Shown: in pieces, positions 30,944 through 41,018 of the stretch | Layout: the number at the start of each line of letters is the position of its first letter | How positions within the stretch are numbered: the stretch's first letter is position 1 | NCBI RefSeq assembly: GCF_000956475.1 | Contig: NZ_JYJB01000010.1 | Span: 248,001 to 312,000 of the forward strand | Origin: Microbacterium hydrocarbonoxydans | Lineage (GTDB): Bacteria; Actinomycetota; Actinomycetes; Actinomycetales; Microbacteriaceae | Direction: 5' to 3' | DNA length: 64,000 nt | The notes under the pieces: generated by a model | Told to the model about the DNA's origin: nothing | The model's database searches: none | What the model saw: only the letters and a program-made list of their open reading frames with translations | Position numbers and translations under genes: made by a program

Positions 30944-31849
30944 ATGTCTGATCAGACCGTTGTGAAGAAGTCCATCGGTCGCACGGTGAAGGCGTACGTC
31001 GCCCTCACGAAGCCGCGCGTGCTCGAGCTTCTGCTGGTCTCCACCGTCCCCGTGATGTTCCTCGCCCAGGGCGGGATGCCGGATCTGTGGCTCGTGCTCG
31101 CCACGGTGATCGGCGGCTCGATGAGCGCCGGCTCTGCCGCCGCGTTCAACATGTACCTCGACCGCGACATCGACGCGCACATGCACCGCACCGAGAACCG
31201 TCCGCTCGTGACGGGCGAGATCACGCCCCGCGGCGCGCTCGTCTTCTCGTGGACCCTCGCGGTCCTGTCGACCGTCTGGCTCTGGTTCACGACGAACTGG
31301 CTCGCGGCGGTGCTCTCGGCATCCGCGATCTTCTTCTACGTCGTGATCTACACGATCATCCTCAAGCGCCGCACGGAGCAGAACATCATCTGGGGCGGCA
31401 TCGCCGGGTGCTTCCCCGTGCTCATCGGCTGGGCGGCCGTCACCGGCTCTCTCGACTGGCCCGCGTTCATCCTGTTCGCCCTCATCTTCCTGTGGACGCC
31501 GCCGCACTACTGGCCGCTGTCGATGAAGTACAAGGACGACTACGACGACGTCGACGTGCCGATGCTCGGCGTCACCCGCAACGCATCGCAGGTCGGCCTG
31601 CAGGTCATCCTGTATGCGTGGGCGACGGTCGCCTGCTCGCTGCTGCTCGTTCCGATCGCGGGCATGGGCCTCGTCTACACCGTGTCGGCCCTGGTCTTCG
31701 GCGGCTGGTTCATCTACGAGTCGCACCGCCTCTACAACCGCGCGGTGCATGGCACCGAGGCGCGGCCGATGCGCGTGTTCCACGCGTCGATCACCTATCT
31801 GACGCTCATCTTCGTCGCGGTGGCGATCGATCCGCTGCTGCCTTTCTGA
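30944..31849 (+). CDS. ctaB: Protoheme IX farnesyltransferase (haem O synthase)
   Basis: A 301-residue UbiA-family membrane enzyme attaching a farnesyl group to haem b for cytochrome oxidase. First Asp-rich motif [12 protein letters not shown] near residue 69, second region [13 protein letters not shown] near residue 200. About nine transmembrane helices. ctaA, the next step to haem A, lies 0.6 kb downstream on the other strand, and SURF1 is further along, consistent with an aa3-type oxidase. Confidence 0.96.
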   Translation: MSDQTVVKKSIGRTVKAYVALTKPRVLELLLVSTVPVMFLAQGGMPDLWLVLATVIGGSMSAGSAAAFNMYLDRDIDAHMHRTENRPLVTGEITPRGALVFSWTLAVLSTVWLWFTTNWLAAVLSASAIFFYVVIYTIILKRRTEQNIIWGGIAGCFPVLIGWAAVTGSLDWPAFILFALIFLWTPPHYWPLSMKYKDDYDDVDVPMLGVTRNASQVGLQVILYAWATVACSLLLVPIAGMGLVYTVSALVFGGWFIYESHRLYNRAVHGTEARPMRVFHASITYLTLIFVAVAIDPLLPF

Positions 31850-31859
31850 CGCGGACGCG

Positions 31860-31899
31860 AAGAGGCGGGGCGCATCGTGATCGATGCGCCCCGCCTCTT
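31860..31899. terminator. Bidirectional terminator between ctaB and the next minus-strand gene
   Basis: An 18-bp perfect stem starting AAGAGGCGGGGCGCATCG with loop TGAT, flanked by T's on the plus strand. Lies between two convergent genes and can end both transcripts. Confidence 0.9.
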
Positions 31900-31913
31900 T
31901 CGTGTGCGTCGCG

Positions 31914-32354
31914 TCAGCTGCGAGGCGTGCCGGTGAGCTCCGCGTCGGCGTGGGCTTCGGTGGCCACGTCGCCCGCCTGCGCAGAGGAGCAGGCCGGCGC
32001 GCTGTCGTCGGCATCCGTCACGGCGTCCTGCGCGGCGATCTCCGCGTCGACCGTCTGCGCGCTCCAGTCGATCGGCTCGACCGGCGCCGCGGCCGGGGTC
32101 GGGATCAGTGAGCGCAGGGCGACCAGGGCGAGCGCGATGAGGATGCCGAGCACTCCGGCGCCGATGAGGACAGAGCCGACCACGGCGAGCGACTGTCCGA
32201 CGTAGACCTCGACGCCCGTCGCGGTTCCGTCGAGAAGGGTGGCGGTCATGGTGCTGAGCTGCGAGTTCACCAGCCAGCCGCCGACGGCACCGGAGGCGAG
32301 AGACAGGACGATGAGCAGCCAGAAGCCGATGCTGCGGGTGAGGGACTTGTTCAT
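31914..32354 (-). CDS. Two-helix membrane protein of unknown function
   Basis: A 146-residue protein with helices near residues 9-30 (GFWLLIVLSLASGAVGGWLV) and 58-85 (SLAVVGSVLIGAGVLGILIA), and an acidic C-terminal tail of about 60 residues. Similar Microbacteriaceae proteins are sometimes labelled 'dinucleotide-utilizing enzyme', but no Rossmann motif is visible, so that label is not used. The ATG at 32354 is preferred to a GTG at 32363. It is between ctaB and ctaA. Confidence 0.72.
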   Translation of the reverse strand: MNKSLTRSIGFWLLIVLSLASGAVGGWLVNSQLSTMTATLLDGTATGVEVYVGQSLAVVGSVLIGAGVLGILIALALVALRSLIPTPAAAPVEPIDWSAQTVDAEIAAQDAVTDADDSAPACSSAQAGDVATEAHADAELTGTPRS

Positions 32355-32399
32355 GTCCGCCACTCTGACCGGCGAATCGTGGCGTCCCCGATGCGTCGG

Positions 32400-33533
32400 C
32401 TATGCGTCGGCTGAGCGCTGTGCCGGTCGCTTCAGGCTCAGGGCGACCACGGTGTACGTCGCGGCGGAGAGCGAAGCGAGCACCATGTGGATGCCGACGA
32501 GCAGCTCGGGCAGCCCCTCACGGGCCTGCCACACGCCGACGCCGACCTGCACGAGGATCGCCACGACCAGCACGAGCAGCCACTTCCGCGGCTGCAGGCG
32601 CTGGACCCAGGAGGCGATCGTCAGAGTCAGCACGAGCGCGGCGAGGATGTAGCCGGGCCAGGAGTGCACATGCGCGAGGATGGTGGCGTCGAAGCCATGG
32701 CGCTCGATGTTCGCGTCGCCCGAATGCGGTCCGTTCCCGGTGGTGAGGACCCCGAAGAAGATGGTCGCGGCGAGTGCGAGGCCCGTGATGTGCGACAGGA
32801 TCGAGAACCACGTCGGCACGGCCGGCTCGCGCGGGCCGGGCACCGCGTTCAGGCGTACGAGGAAGGCGGCAGTGACACACACCAGCAGGAGCGATGCGGT
32901 GTAGTGGAAGCCGACGATGAAGGGATTCAGATCGCTGATCACGGCGAATCCGCCGACGACGGCCTGCGCCATGATCCCGACCAGCACGACCCACGCGAGC
33001 ACGGCGAGGTCGCGGCGTCGTGTGGTGCGCCGCAGCGAATCGGCGGCGCCTGCCACGACCGACAGCAGAAGTGCGGTGGACATCAGCGCGGCCCCGAGAA
33101 CCGGGCCGAGCGTCGTGGTGGCGATGTACACGACGACGGCGAGCACGATGCCTCCGAGCGCGAACCAGAGTGCGCGCACGAGAAGACGGCGGCCGCCGAT
33201 CGCATGCAGCGTCAGCAGCAGCACCGCGAGCGCCAGCAGGCCCACGACGCCGGTCATGGTGCGGTTGCCGAACTCGATGAGCCCGTGCACGCCCTGGTCG
33301 GCGTAGATCGGCACCAGCGACTCGGGCGTGCACAGCGGCCACTCCGAGCATCCGAGACCTGATCCCGTGAGGCGCACGGCGCCGCCGGTGCCGATGATGA
33401 TGACCTCTGCGAGGAACGACAGCCAGGCGAGGACGCGCAGCGGCGCGCGGACGGCGAGCGGATCCTGATTCTGGACTCGGGTCAGAAATTCGCCGGTGGT
33501 CGAGGCGGATTCGGGAGCGGCTGCGTCGGGCAT
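32400..33533 (-). CDS. ctaA: Haem A synthase
   Basis: A 377-residue CtaA/COX15-type membrane enzyme oxidising haem O to haem A. It has about eight transmembrane helices, GGAVRLTGSGLGCSEWPLC with the conserved Cys pair (GC...LC), and conserved histidines in the LIEFGNRTMTG, GFHYTASLLLV and HVHSWPGY regions. It is transcribed away from the suf operon and probably works with ctaB upstream. Confidence 0.93.
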   Translation of the reverse strand: MPDAAAPESASTTGEFLTRVQNQDPLAVRAPLRVLAWLSFLAEVIIIGTGGAVRLTGSGLGCSEWPLCTPESLVPIYADQGVHGLIEFGNRTMTGVVGLLALAVLLLTLHAIGGRRLLVRALWFALGGIVLAVVVYIATTTLGPVLGAALMSTALLLSVVAGAADSLRRTTRRRDLAVLAWVVLVGIMAQAVVGGFAVISDLNPFIVGFHYTASLLLVCVTAAFLVRLNAVPGPREPAVPTWFSILSHITGLALAATIFFGVLTTGNGPHSGDANIERHGFDATILAHVHSWPGYILAALVLTLTIASWVQRLQPRKWLLVLVVAILVQVGVGVWQAREGLPELLVGIHMVLASLSAATYTVVALSLKRPAQRSADA

Positions 33534-33591
33534 GGGGCCTCCGGAACCCTCTGGATGCAGACACGGCGGCCCGGATGTCAGAGGGAACCTG

Positions 33592-33664
33592 TAGAATCGG
33601 GATGTTGGGATGGCCGCGAGACTGCGGAACTCATCCCTGACAGTTTAGGCGCGACGGAAGCGCC
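33592..33664 (+). promoter_or_regulatory. Candidate suf promoter and structured leader
   Basis: TAGAAT at 33592-33597 is a good -10 for a start near 33604. The following bases 33607-33637 form a hairpin (GGGATG/CATCCC outside, CCGC/GCGG inside), and a second one uses GGCGC/GCGCC at 33648-33664. This gives a leader of about 160 nt before sufB. No known riboswitch was recognised. Confidence 0.45.
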
Positions 33665-33765
33665 GGTGATGAGGGCCCACCAGCGGCACCCGCTCCCGCA
33701 GACTCGACGGGGACAGGTGTGTCGGGGCGGATGACACCGTTGAGGCCCAATGAGGAGAGTGTGTG

Positions 33766-35184
33766 ATGTCGGATGTGCTGATCGACCGCCCGGAGCTCGA
33801 AGGGCTGGGGGTGTACGAATTCGGCTGGCACGATGCCGACGCCGCCGGTGCCGTGGCGCAGCGAGGGATCTCCGAAGAGGTCGTCCGCGGGATCTCCGCG
33901 CTCAAGGATGAACCCGAATGGATGCTGAAGACCCGTCTCAAGGGATATCAGCTCTTCGGTCGCAAGCCGATGCCGACCTGGGGCGCCGACCTCAGCGAGA
34001 TCGACTTCGACAACATCAAGTACTTCGTGCGTTCGACGGAGAAGCAGGCGCAGTCCTGGGAAGAGCTCCCGCAGGAGATCCGCGAGACCTACGAGCGCCT
34101 CGGCATCCCCGAGGCCGAGCGTCAGCGCCTGGTCGCCGGCGTCGCCGCCCAGTACGAGTCCGAGGTCGTCTACCACCAGATCCGCGAGGATCTGGAGGAG
34201 CAGGGCGTCATCTTCATGGACACCGACACCGCATTGCGCGAGCATCCGGAGTTCTTCGAGGAGTACTTCGGCACCGTGATCCCCGCCGGCGACAACAAGT
34301 TCGCGGCCCTCAACACGGCCGTGTGGTCGGGCGGCTCGTTCGTGTACGTCCCCAAGGGCGTGCACGTCGAGATCCCGCTGCAGGCGTACTTCCGCATCAA
34401 CACCGAGAACATGGGTCAGTTCGAGCGGACCCTGATCATCGCGGATGAAGACAGCTATGTGCACTACATCGAGGGCTGCACGGCTCCGATCTACAAGTCC
34501 GACTCGCTGCACTCGGCCGTCGTCGAGATCATCGTGAAGAAGAACGCCCGCGTTCGCTACACGACGATCCAGAACTGGTCGAACAACGTGTACAACCTGG
34601 TCACCAAGCGCGCCGTGGCGCACGAGGGCGCGACCATGGAGTGGGTCGACGGCAACATCGGCTCCAAGGTGACGATGAAGTACCCGTCGATCTATCTGAT
34701 GGGCGAGCACGCCAAGGGCGAGACCCTCTCGGTCGCGTTCGCGGGCCCCGGGCAGCACCAGGACGCCGGCGCCAAGATGATCCACATGGCCCCGTACACG
34801 CAGTCGTCGATCGTCTCGAAGTCGATCGCCCGCGGCGGCGGTCGCGCGGGCTACCGCGGCGAGGTGCGAGTGGATGCCGCCGCGCACCACTCCGCGAACA
34901 CCGTGCGCTGCGATGCCCTGCTCGTCGACACGAAGTCGCGCAGCGACACGTATCCCGCCATCGACATCCGCGTCGACGACGTGCAGCTCGGCCACGAGGC
35001 CACGGTGTCGAAGGTCAGCGAGGAGCAGCTCTTCTACCTGCAGTCCCGCGGCATGCCGGAGGACGAGGCCATGGCGATGATCGTGCGCGGCTTCATCGAG
35101 CCGATCGCACGCGAGCTTCCCATGGAGTACGCGATGGAACTGAACAAGCTCATCGAGATGGGCATGGAAGGATCGGTCGGCTAG
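33766..35184 (+). CDS. sufB: Fe-S cluster assembly scaffold SufB
   Basis: A 472-residue SufB. Conserved blocks include [57 protein letters not shown], and [21 protein letters not shown] split across the core beta-helix. With SufC and SufD it forms the SufBC2D scaffold. The ATG at 33766 has GAGGAG eight bases upstream; a GTG immediately before it is in frame. First gene of the operon. Confidence 0.97.
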   Translation: MSDVLIDRPELEGLGVYEFGWHDADAAGAVAQRGISEEVVRGISALKDEPEWMLKTRLKGYQLFGRKPMPTWGADLSEIDFDNIKYFVRSTEKQAQSWEELPQEIRETYERLGIPEAERQRLVAGVAAQYESEVVYHQIREDLEEQGVIFMDTDTALREHPEFFEEYFGTVIPAGDNKFAALNTAVWSGGSFVYVPKGVHVEIPLQAYFRINTENMGQFERTLIIADEDSYVHYIEGCTAPIYKSDSLHSAVVEIIVKKNARVRYTTIQNWSNNVYNLVTKRAVAHEGATMEWVDGNIGSKVTMKYPSIYLMGEHAKGETLSVAFAGPGQHQDAGAKMIHMAPYTQSSIVSKSIARGGGRAGYRGEVRVDAAAHHSANTVRCDALLVDTKSRSDTYPAIDIRVDDVQLGHEATVSKVSEEQLFYLQSRGMPEDEAMAMIVRGFIEPIARELPMEYAMELNKLIEMGMEGSVG

Positions 35185-36389
35185 TGACGGCCCCTACGAC
35201 GGCGCCCGCCGAGGCGCAGCGCACGAACGCGCACATCGACCCCGCCGCCCAGGTGGCTGACGCCGGATTCGTCCCGGTGCAGACCCGCTCTGAGCGGCCC
35301 CACTCCTTCGAGCCGGCCGACTTCGGCAGCCCCTCGGGGCGCGAGGTCAACTGGAAGCACACGCCGGTGGCGAAGCTCTCCGCGCTGTTCGCGGTCGCAG
35401 AGGCGAACGACGGCGTGAGCTACGCGTTCCGCTCCGGCGAGCAGTATGCGGCCCCGGGCCTCGCGGCCTCCGACGCGCCGCGCGGTGAGGTCTTCCTCGC
35501 GGAGGACGTCACGGCTGCCGTGGCCTGGCAGGGTGCGAAGGATGCACTGCACATCCGCATCCCGCGCGAGGAGGAGGTCGCCGAGCCGATCCTCCTCGAG
35601 ATCGCCGGACTCGGCGCCGACCGCCGCGCCGACGCGCACATCGTGATCGAGGCTCTCGAGCACAGCTCGGCCACCGTGGTGCTCAAGCACACGGGAGCCG
35701 CGCAGTACGCGCAGAACCTCGAGATCATCGCCCGCGACGGCTCCAGGCTCACGGTCGTGAGCCTTCAGCAGTGGCAGGACGAGGCGATCCACGCGGCCGC
35801 GCACCAGGCGCGAGTCGGCGCGGATGCGACTCTCAAGCACTTCGTGATCAGCTTCGGGGGCGGCATCGTCCGGGTCAACCCGAACGTCGAGCTCGCGGGG
35901 AACGGCTCGGAGGGCTACCTCTACGGCCTCTCCTACGCGGATGCCGGGCAGCACCTGGAGAGTCAGGTCTACCTGCACCACAAGGGCGCTCACACCAAGG
36001 GCGACGTGCTGTACAAGGGCGCGCTCCAGGGCGAAGGCGCGCACAGCGTCTGGATCGGCGACGTGCTGATCGGCAAGGACGCGACGGGGACCGACTCCTA
36101 CGAGGCGAACCGCAACCTGGTCCTCACCGAGGGTGCGCGCGCCGACTCGATCCCGAACCTCGAGATCGAGACCGGCGACATCCTGGGCGCAGGTCACGCC
36201 AGCGCCACGGGACGCTTCGACGATGAGCAGCTGTTCTACCTGCAGGCGCGCGGCATCACCGAGGAGGAGGCCCGTCGCCTCGTCGTGCTCGGCTTCCTCA
36301 CCGACATCGTGCAGCGCCTGGGCATCCCCGCTCTCGAGACCGAGCTGCTCGACGCGATCGAGGCCGAGCTCGCCGCGGTGAGCGCATGA
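35184..36389 (+). CDS. sufD: Fe-S cluster assembly protein SufD
   Basis: A 401-residue SufD paralogue of SufB. C-terminal half has LYGLSYADAGQHLESQVYLH, HTKGDVLYKGALQGEGAHSV and DEQLFYLQARGITEEEARRL, all typical. The GTG start overlaps the sufB stop, and the stop overlaps the Rieske gene, so sufB-sufD-Rieske-sufC are coupled. It partners SufB in the scaffold. Confidence 0.95.
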   Translation: MTAPTTAPAEAQRTNAHIDPAAQVADAGFVPVQTRSERPHSFEPADFGSPSGREVNWKHTPVAKLSALFAVAEANDGVSYAFRSGEQYAAPGLAASDAPRGEVFLAEDVTAAVAWQGAKDALHIRIPREEEVAEPILLEIAGLGADRRADAHIVIEALEHSSATVVLKHTGAAQYAQNLEIIARDGSRLTVVSLQQWQDEAIHAAAHQARVGADATLKHFVISFGGGIVRVNPNVELAGNGSEGYLYGLSYADAGQHLESQVYLHHKGAHTKGDVLYKGALQGEGAHSVWIGDVLIGKDATGTDSYEANRNLVLTEGARADSIPNLEIETGDILGAGHASATGRFDDEQLFYLQARGITEEEARRLVVLGFLTDIVQRLGIPALETELLDAIEAELAAVSA

Positions 36390-36712
36390 GCGCGGAACGC
36401 GTCTGCGGCGTCGACGAGCTCGAGACCGACACGCCCCTGCGTGTCGAGCCGAGTGGCGTCCCGATCACCGTGATCAAGGACGCCGATGGTGTGATCCACG
36501 CCATCGGCGACACCTGCACGCACGGTGACATCTCCCTCTCCGAGGGGTTCGTCGAGGGTGACACGGTCGAGTGCTGGGCCCACGGCTCGGCCTTCTCGCT
36601 GCTCACCGGCAAGCCCCAGAATCTCCCTGCTTTCGAGCCCGTCCCGGTCTACGTCGTCGAGATCGACGGCGACGACGTGCTCATCGACCCGACTGTCACG
36701 AAGGAAGTCTGA
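36386..36712 (+). CDS. Rieske-type [2Fe-2S] ferredoxin-like protein
   Basis: A 108-residue Rieske domain protein with both ligand motifs: CTHGDISL and CWAHGSAF (CxH and CxxH). It resembles the ferredoxin components of non-haem oxygenases, but sits between sufD and sufC in the suf operon, a regular actinobacterial arrangement. A role as electron donor or carrier during cluster assembly is inferred from position. Overlaps sufD by 4 bp and ends directly before sufC. Confidence 0.93.
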   Translation: MSAERVCGVDELETDTPLRVEPSGVPITVIKDADGVIHAIGDTCTHGDISLSEGFVEGDTVECWAHGSAFSLLTGKPQNLPAFEPVPVYVVEIDGDDVLIDPTVTKEV

Positions 36713-37483
<771 letters not shown>

Positions 37484-37492
37484 GCTGATCGC

Positions 37493-37822
37493 ATGACAGC
37501 GACGCTCACGGCGGAGAAGTACGACGAGGTCACCGAGGCTCTCAAAGACGTCATGGACCCCGAGCTCGGGATCAACGTCGTCGACCTCGGTCTCATCTAC
37601 GATCTCGCCTGGGATGACGAGAACGACGCTCTCGTCATCCACATGACGCTGACCAGCGCAGGCTGCCCGCTCACCGACGTGCTCGAGGAGCAGACGGCGC
37701 AGGCGCTGGACAACGTGGTCGATCGCTTCCGCATCAACTGGGTGTGGATGCCGCCGTGGGGTCCCGAGCGGATCACCGACGACGGTCGCGACATGATGCG
37801 CGCGCTCGGCTTCGCCATCTGA
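37493..37822 (+). CDS. sufT: MIP18/DUF59 Fe-S maturation factor (SufT-like)
   Basis: A 109-residue DUF59 protein: VMDPELGINVVDLGLIYDL near residue 20 and MTLTSAGCPLTDVLEEQ with the conserved Cys. SufT-type proteins help Fe-S protein maturation. It is 9 bp after sufC and is the last gene before a strong terminator. Confidence 0.92.
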   Translation: MTATLTAEKYDEVTEALKDVMDPELGINVVDLGLIYDLAWDDENDALVIHMTLTSAGCPLTDVLEEQTAQALDNVVDRFRINWVWMPPWGPERITDDGRDMMRALGFAI

Positions 37823-37826
37823 CATC

Positions 37827-37864
37827 CGACACAGCGTCGCCGCCACCGCGGCGGCGCTGTGTCG
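37827..37864 (+). terminator. Terminator of the suf operon
   Basis: CGACACAGCG... pairs with ...CGCTGTGTCG through a 17-bp stem (one G-U pair) with a 4-nt loop, followed by CGTTTCC. Begins 5 bp after sufT. Confidence 0.85.
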
Positions 37865-37896
37865 CGTTTCCGGGAAGAGCACACCAGGAGGAGCGG

Positions 37897-39051
37897 ATGC
37901 TCGAGGTCAAGGCCCTGTCGATAGATGAGCTCCGGCAGCGCACCAGCGAGAAATGGCGGGAGTACCCTGCAGACGTCCTGCCGCTGTTCGTCGCAGAGAC
38001 CGACTTCCCGCTAGCGCCCACGGTGAAAGCCGCTCTGCAGCGTGCCGTCGACACCGGGGACACCGGATATGTCGCCTCCCGCGGCCCGCTCGCCGAGACC
38101 TACGCGTCTTTCGCGAAGCGCCGCTTCGACTGGGATGTCGATGCGTCCCGCATCCGGTCGACAGCAGATGTCAGCATGGGCATCGTCGAGATCCTCCGGC
38201 GCGTGGTCCAGCCGGGGGAGCGCGTGATCGTGATGCCTCCGGTGTATCCGCCGTTCTACGATCTCATCGCCGAGGCCGGCGCCGAGGTCGAGCGGGTGCC
38301 GCTGCGCGACACCGGCATGGCCTGGGAGATCGATCTCGACGGCATCCGCTCCGCCCTCGAAGAGGGGGCTCGGGCGATTCTGCTGTGCAATCCGCACAAC
38401 CCCACGGGAACCGTGCACGCGGGGGAGTCTCTCGCCGCCCTCGCCGACCTTGCGGACGAGTTCGATGCAGCGGTCGTATCGGATGAGATCCATGCGCCGC
38501 TCGCGCAGCCGGGCGCCGGGTTCACCCCGTTCCTGTCGATCGGGTCGGCCGCGCAGAAGGTCGGCTACGCCGTCGTCAGCGCCAGCAAGGCCTTCAACCT
38601 CGCCGGCCTGAAATGCGCGCTCATGGTGTCGGCGCACGACGACACCGCCGCCGTTCTGCGGGGTCTGCCCGTCGAAGTGGTCTGGCGCACGGGCCAGCTC
38701 GGGCTGCTCGCCGCCGTCGCGGCCTTCGGCGAGGAGAGCGACCCCTGGCTCGACGGACTCCTGCACGCTCTCGACCACAACCGCGTGCTGCTCGAGGATC
38801 TGCTCGCGAGGCACCTCCCCGACGCCCGCTATCGGATACCGGCCGCCGGTTATCTCGCCTGGATCGACGTGTCCGATCTCGGGCTCGGGGACAATCCCGC
38901 CCGCCGCATCCTGAAGGACGCGAAGGTCGCGCTCAACGACGGCAGCGCCTTCGGCGCCGAAGGCACGGGTTTCGTGCGGCTCAACTTCGGCACGGGGCCT
39001 GAGATCATCACAGAGGCCATCGAGCGCATCGCGTCGCTCGTGAGCCGATGA
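37897..39051 (+). CDS. PatB/MalY-type PLP-dependent aminotransferase or C-S lyase
   Basis: A 384-residue fold-type I PLP enzyme. CNPHNPTGTVH near residue 164, VVSDEIHAPL (Asp196) and VSASKAFNLAGLK with PLP Lys231 match the MalY/PatB subgroup, which often cleaves cystathionine or cysteine conjugates. Side specificity cannot be decided. AGGAGGAG precedes the ATG at 37897. It overlaps the MFS gene by ATGA, so the two are probably one operon, separate from suf by a terminator. Confidence 0.88.
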   Translation: MLEVKALSIDELRQRTSEKWREYPADVLPLFVAETDFPLAPTVKAALQRAVDTGDTGYVASRGPLAETYASFAKRRFDWDVDASRIRSTADVSMGIVEILRRVVQPGERVIVMPPVYPPFYDLIAEAGAEVERVPLRDTGMAWEIDLDGIRSALEEGARAILLCNPHNPTGTVHAGESLAALADLADEFDAAVVSDEIHAPLAQPGAGFTPFLSIGSAAQKVGYAVVSASKAFNLAGLKCALMVSAHDDTAAVLRGLPVEVVWRTGQLGLLAAVAAFGEESDPWLDGLLHALDHNRVLLEDLLARHLPDARYRIPAAGYLAWIDVSDLGLGDNPARRILKDAKVALNDGSAFGAEGTGFVRLNFGTGPEIITEAIERIASLVSR

Positions 39052-40412
39052 GCGGCGTTCAGACAGCCGCGTCGATCTGGGATCGGGAGCGGATCTGGGT
39101 CACTGCCGGCGCTTCTGCGCTGATCTTCTTCGCGGCGATCGAGGCTCTCGCCGTCACCACGGTGATGCCTGTCGTCAGCGATGCGCTCGACGGCGACGCG
39201 CTCTACGCCGTCGCCTTCGCAGGGACGCTCGCCACGAGCGTGATCGGCATGGTCGCCGCCGGTGCCTGGTCGGATGCCCGTGGCCCTCGAGGTGCGCTCT
39301 ACGTCGCCGTCTCGCTCTTCATCGCCGGTCTGCTCATCTCGGGCCTTGCGACGACGATGCATCAGTTCCTGCTCGGGCGTCTCGTGCAGGGGCTCGGAAC
39401 GGGCGGCCAGACCGTCGCGCTGTATGTGGTCGTCGCACGTCTCTACCCTCCGCAGCTGCACGGGCGGGTGTTCGCGGCGTTTGCCGCCGCCTGGGTCGTG
39501 CCCTCTATGATCGGGCCGTTTCTCGCCGGCGCCGTCGCCGAGTATCTCGATTGGCGCTGGGCCTTCCTCGGCGTCGCCGTGCTGACGGGGATCGCGTTCG
39601 TGATCATCGTGGTGCGCCTGCGCAACCTCGATCTCGGGCACGGCGCACCTCAGGATCGGCGCGCCCTGAGAACCCGCCTGCTGCTGGCCGTCGTCGTCGC
39701 CGCTCTCGCGGTCCTCGTGGGCTTCTCCGCCGACATGCCTCCGCGGGCGGGCTGGCCGCTTGCGCTCGGAGCGTTGGTCGTCATCGGATTCGCGGTCGTG
39801 CCCCTTCTGCCGCGGCGCACGCTTCGTGCGGCAAGGGGGCTGCCGAGCGTGGTGCTGACGAGGGGCATCGCGGCCGGGGCGTTCTTCGCTGCGGAGGCGT
39901 ACGTGCCCTATCTGCTCATGGAGCGGTTCGGGTTCACCGCCACCTGGGCGGGGGTCGGGCTCATGCTCGCCGCATTCGCCTGGGCGGGGGCATCGGATCT
40001 GCAGGGACGGTTCGGAGACCGCCTGGGCAACCGCCGCATCGTGCTGATCGGTCTCGGACTCATCCTGCTCGCGCTCGTCTGCGTCTTGATCGCTGCGCTC
40101 TTCGGGATCTCGCCCCTGATCGCGATCATCGGCTGGGCATTCGGCGGAGGCGGCATGGGACTGCTCTACCCGCGCCTGACCGTTCTGACTCTCGCGTACT
40201 CGGACGACGCGGATCAGGGATTCAACTCATCGGCTCTCTCGATCGCCGAGAACACGGGCTCCGCGCTGGTGATCGCGATCGCGGGACTCGCGGTGGCGAG
40301 CTTGGGTGGAGGCACCGGAGCCTTCGGCGCCGTCTACGCCCTCTGCATCGGACTCGCGCTGCTCGCCCTCGTCCCCGGCCTCAGGCTCGGTCACGCGGCT
40401 GAGATGCGCTGA
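39048..40412 (+). CDS. MFS transporter
   Basis: A 454-residue major facilitator protein with 12-14 hydrophobic helices. The loop 2-3 motif is GAWSDARGPRGAL near residue 70, and GRLVQGLGTGGQTVALYVV follows in helix 4. It resembles drug/H+ antiporters. Coupled to the PLP lyase upstream; substrate unknown. Its 3' end overlaps the convergent bioQ gene by 32 bp. Confidence 0.88.
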   Translation: MSGVQTAASIWDRERIWVTAGASALIFFAAIEALAVTTVMPVVSDALDGDALYAVAFAGTLATSVIGMVAAGAWSDARGPRGALYVAVSLFIAGLLISGLATTMHQFLLGRLVQGLGTGGQTVALYVVVARLYPPQLHGRVFAAFAAAWVVPSMIGPFLAGAVAEYLDWRWAFLGVAVLTGIAFVIIVVRLRNLDLGHGAPQDRRALRTRLLLAVVVAALAVLVGFSADMPPRAGWPLALGALVVIGFAVVPLLPRRTLRAARGLPSVVLTRGIAAGAFFAAEAYVPYLLMERFGFTATWAGVGLMLAAFAWAGASDLQGRFGDRLGNRRIVLIGLGLILLALVCVLIAALFGISPLIAIIGWAFGGGGMGLLYPRLTVLTLAYSDDADQGFNSSALSIAENTGSALVIAIAGLAVASLGGGTGAFGAVYALCIGLALLALVPGLRLGHAAEMR

Positions 40413-40944
40413 CTCCGGCGATCGCGGCGACGCCCAGGTCGAACACGGCGTCGAGCCCCGCCGTCGGATCGATCTCGTCGGCGGACGCCGCAGCTCCATG
40501 ACTCTCGGCGTGCATGCGCAGCTGGGCGAGCGCGGCATGCCCGAGGATGAAGTGCAGCAGCGCCGTCGCGCGTTCAGAGCTCCCCGCGCCGAGTGATGTC
40601 TCGAGCGCGATCTGCGCATGCGAGGAGCCGAGCCGCAGAGCGTAGGTGCTGAGAACGAGTTCGGCGCCGTCGCGGTAGGCGAAGAGTGCGTCGCGGATGC
40701 TGCGGGCCGTCACGAGCACGTCGGAGGCGCCGGCCGGGATCCGAGCCGTGATGCGATCGGCGAGTTCTGCGAGCAGCTCCTGCTTGTTCGCGAAGTGCCA
40801 GTACAGGGCGCTCGGCTGCACGTCGAGACGTGCGGCGATGCGCCGCATCGACAGGTCCGCGAGCCCGACCTCGTCGAGCAGCGCCAGCGCGGCGCGGGCG
40901 ACGCTGTCGCGATCGTGACGGGCCGGGTTGTGTTCGGGGCTCAT
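40381..40944 (-). CDS. bioQ: TetR-family regulator, BioQ-type biotin repressor
   Basis: A 187-residue TetR-family protein. N-terminal HTH is near residues 30-55 (LSMRRIAARLDVQPSALYWHF). It is divergent from bioYMN, and the spacer holds two TGAAC-N3-GTTCA palindromes, close to the BioQ operator of Corynebacterium/Mycobacterium, so it is called BioQ. The ATG at 40944 lies 6 bp after a TATAGT -10 on its strand, so the mRNA may be leaderless and autoregulated. Effector is unproven. Confidence 0.85.
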   Translation of the reverse strand: MSPEHNPARHDRDSVARAALALLDEVGLADLSMRRIAARLDVQPSALYWHFANKQELLAELADRITARIPAGASDVLVTARSIRDALFAYRDGAELVLSTYALRLGSSHAQIALETSLGAGSSERATALLHFILGHAALAQLRMHAESHGAAASADEIDPTAGLDAVFDLGVAAIAGVSASQPRDRA

Positions 40945-40952
40945 GCACTCAC

Positions 40953-40958
40953 TATAGT
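40953..40958. promoter_or_regulatory. Shared palindromic -10 region of bioQ and bioY
   Basis: ACTATAGT (40951-40958) reads TATAGT on both strands, giving a -10 for bioQ leftwards (6 bp before its ATG) and possibly one for bioY rightwards. It touches the first operator. Confidence 0.55.
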
Positions 40959-40985
40959 GAACAGCGTTCAGGTGAACAGTGTTCA
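40958..40985. promoter_or_regulatory. Tandem BioQ operators
   Basis: Two 13-bp palindromes, TGAACAGCGTTCA (40958-40970) and TGAACAGTGTTCA (40973-40985), spaced 15 bp centre to centre. Both fit TGAAC-N3-GTTCA. They overlap or adjoin the -10 regions of both divergent genes, so binding would block both. Confidence 0.82.
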
Positions 40986-41018
40986 GTACGAGCATCCGTC
41001 GGCATTCCCAGGAGAATC

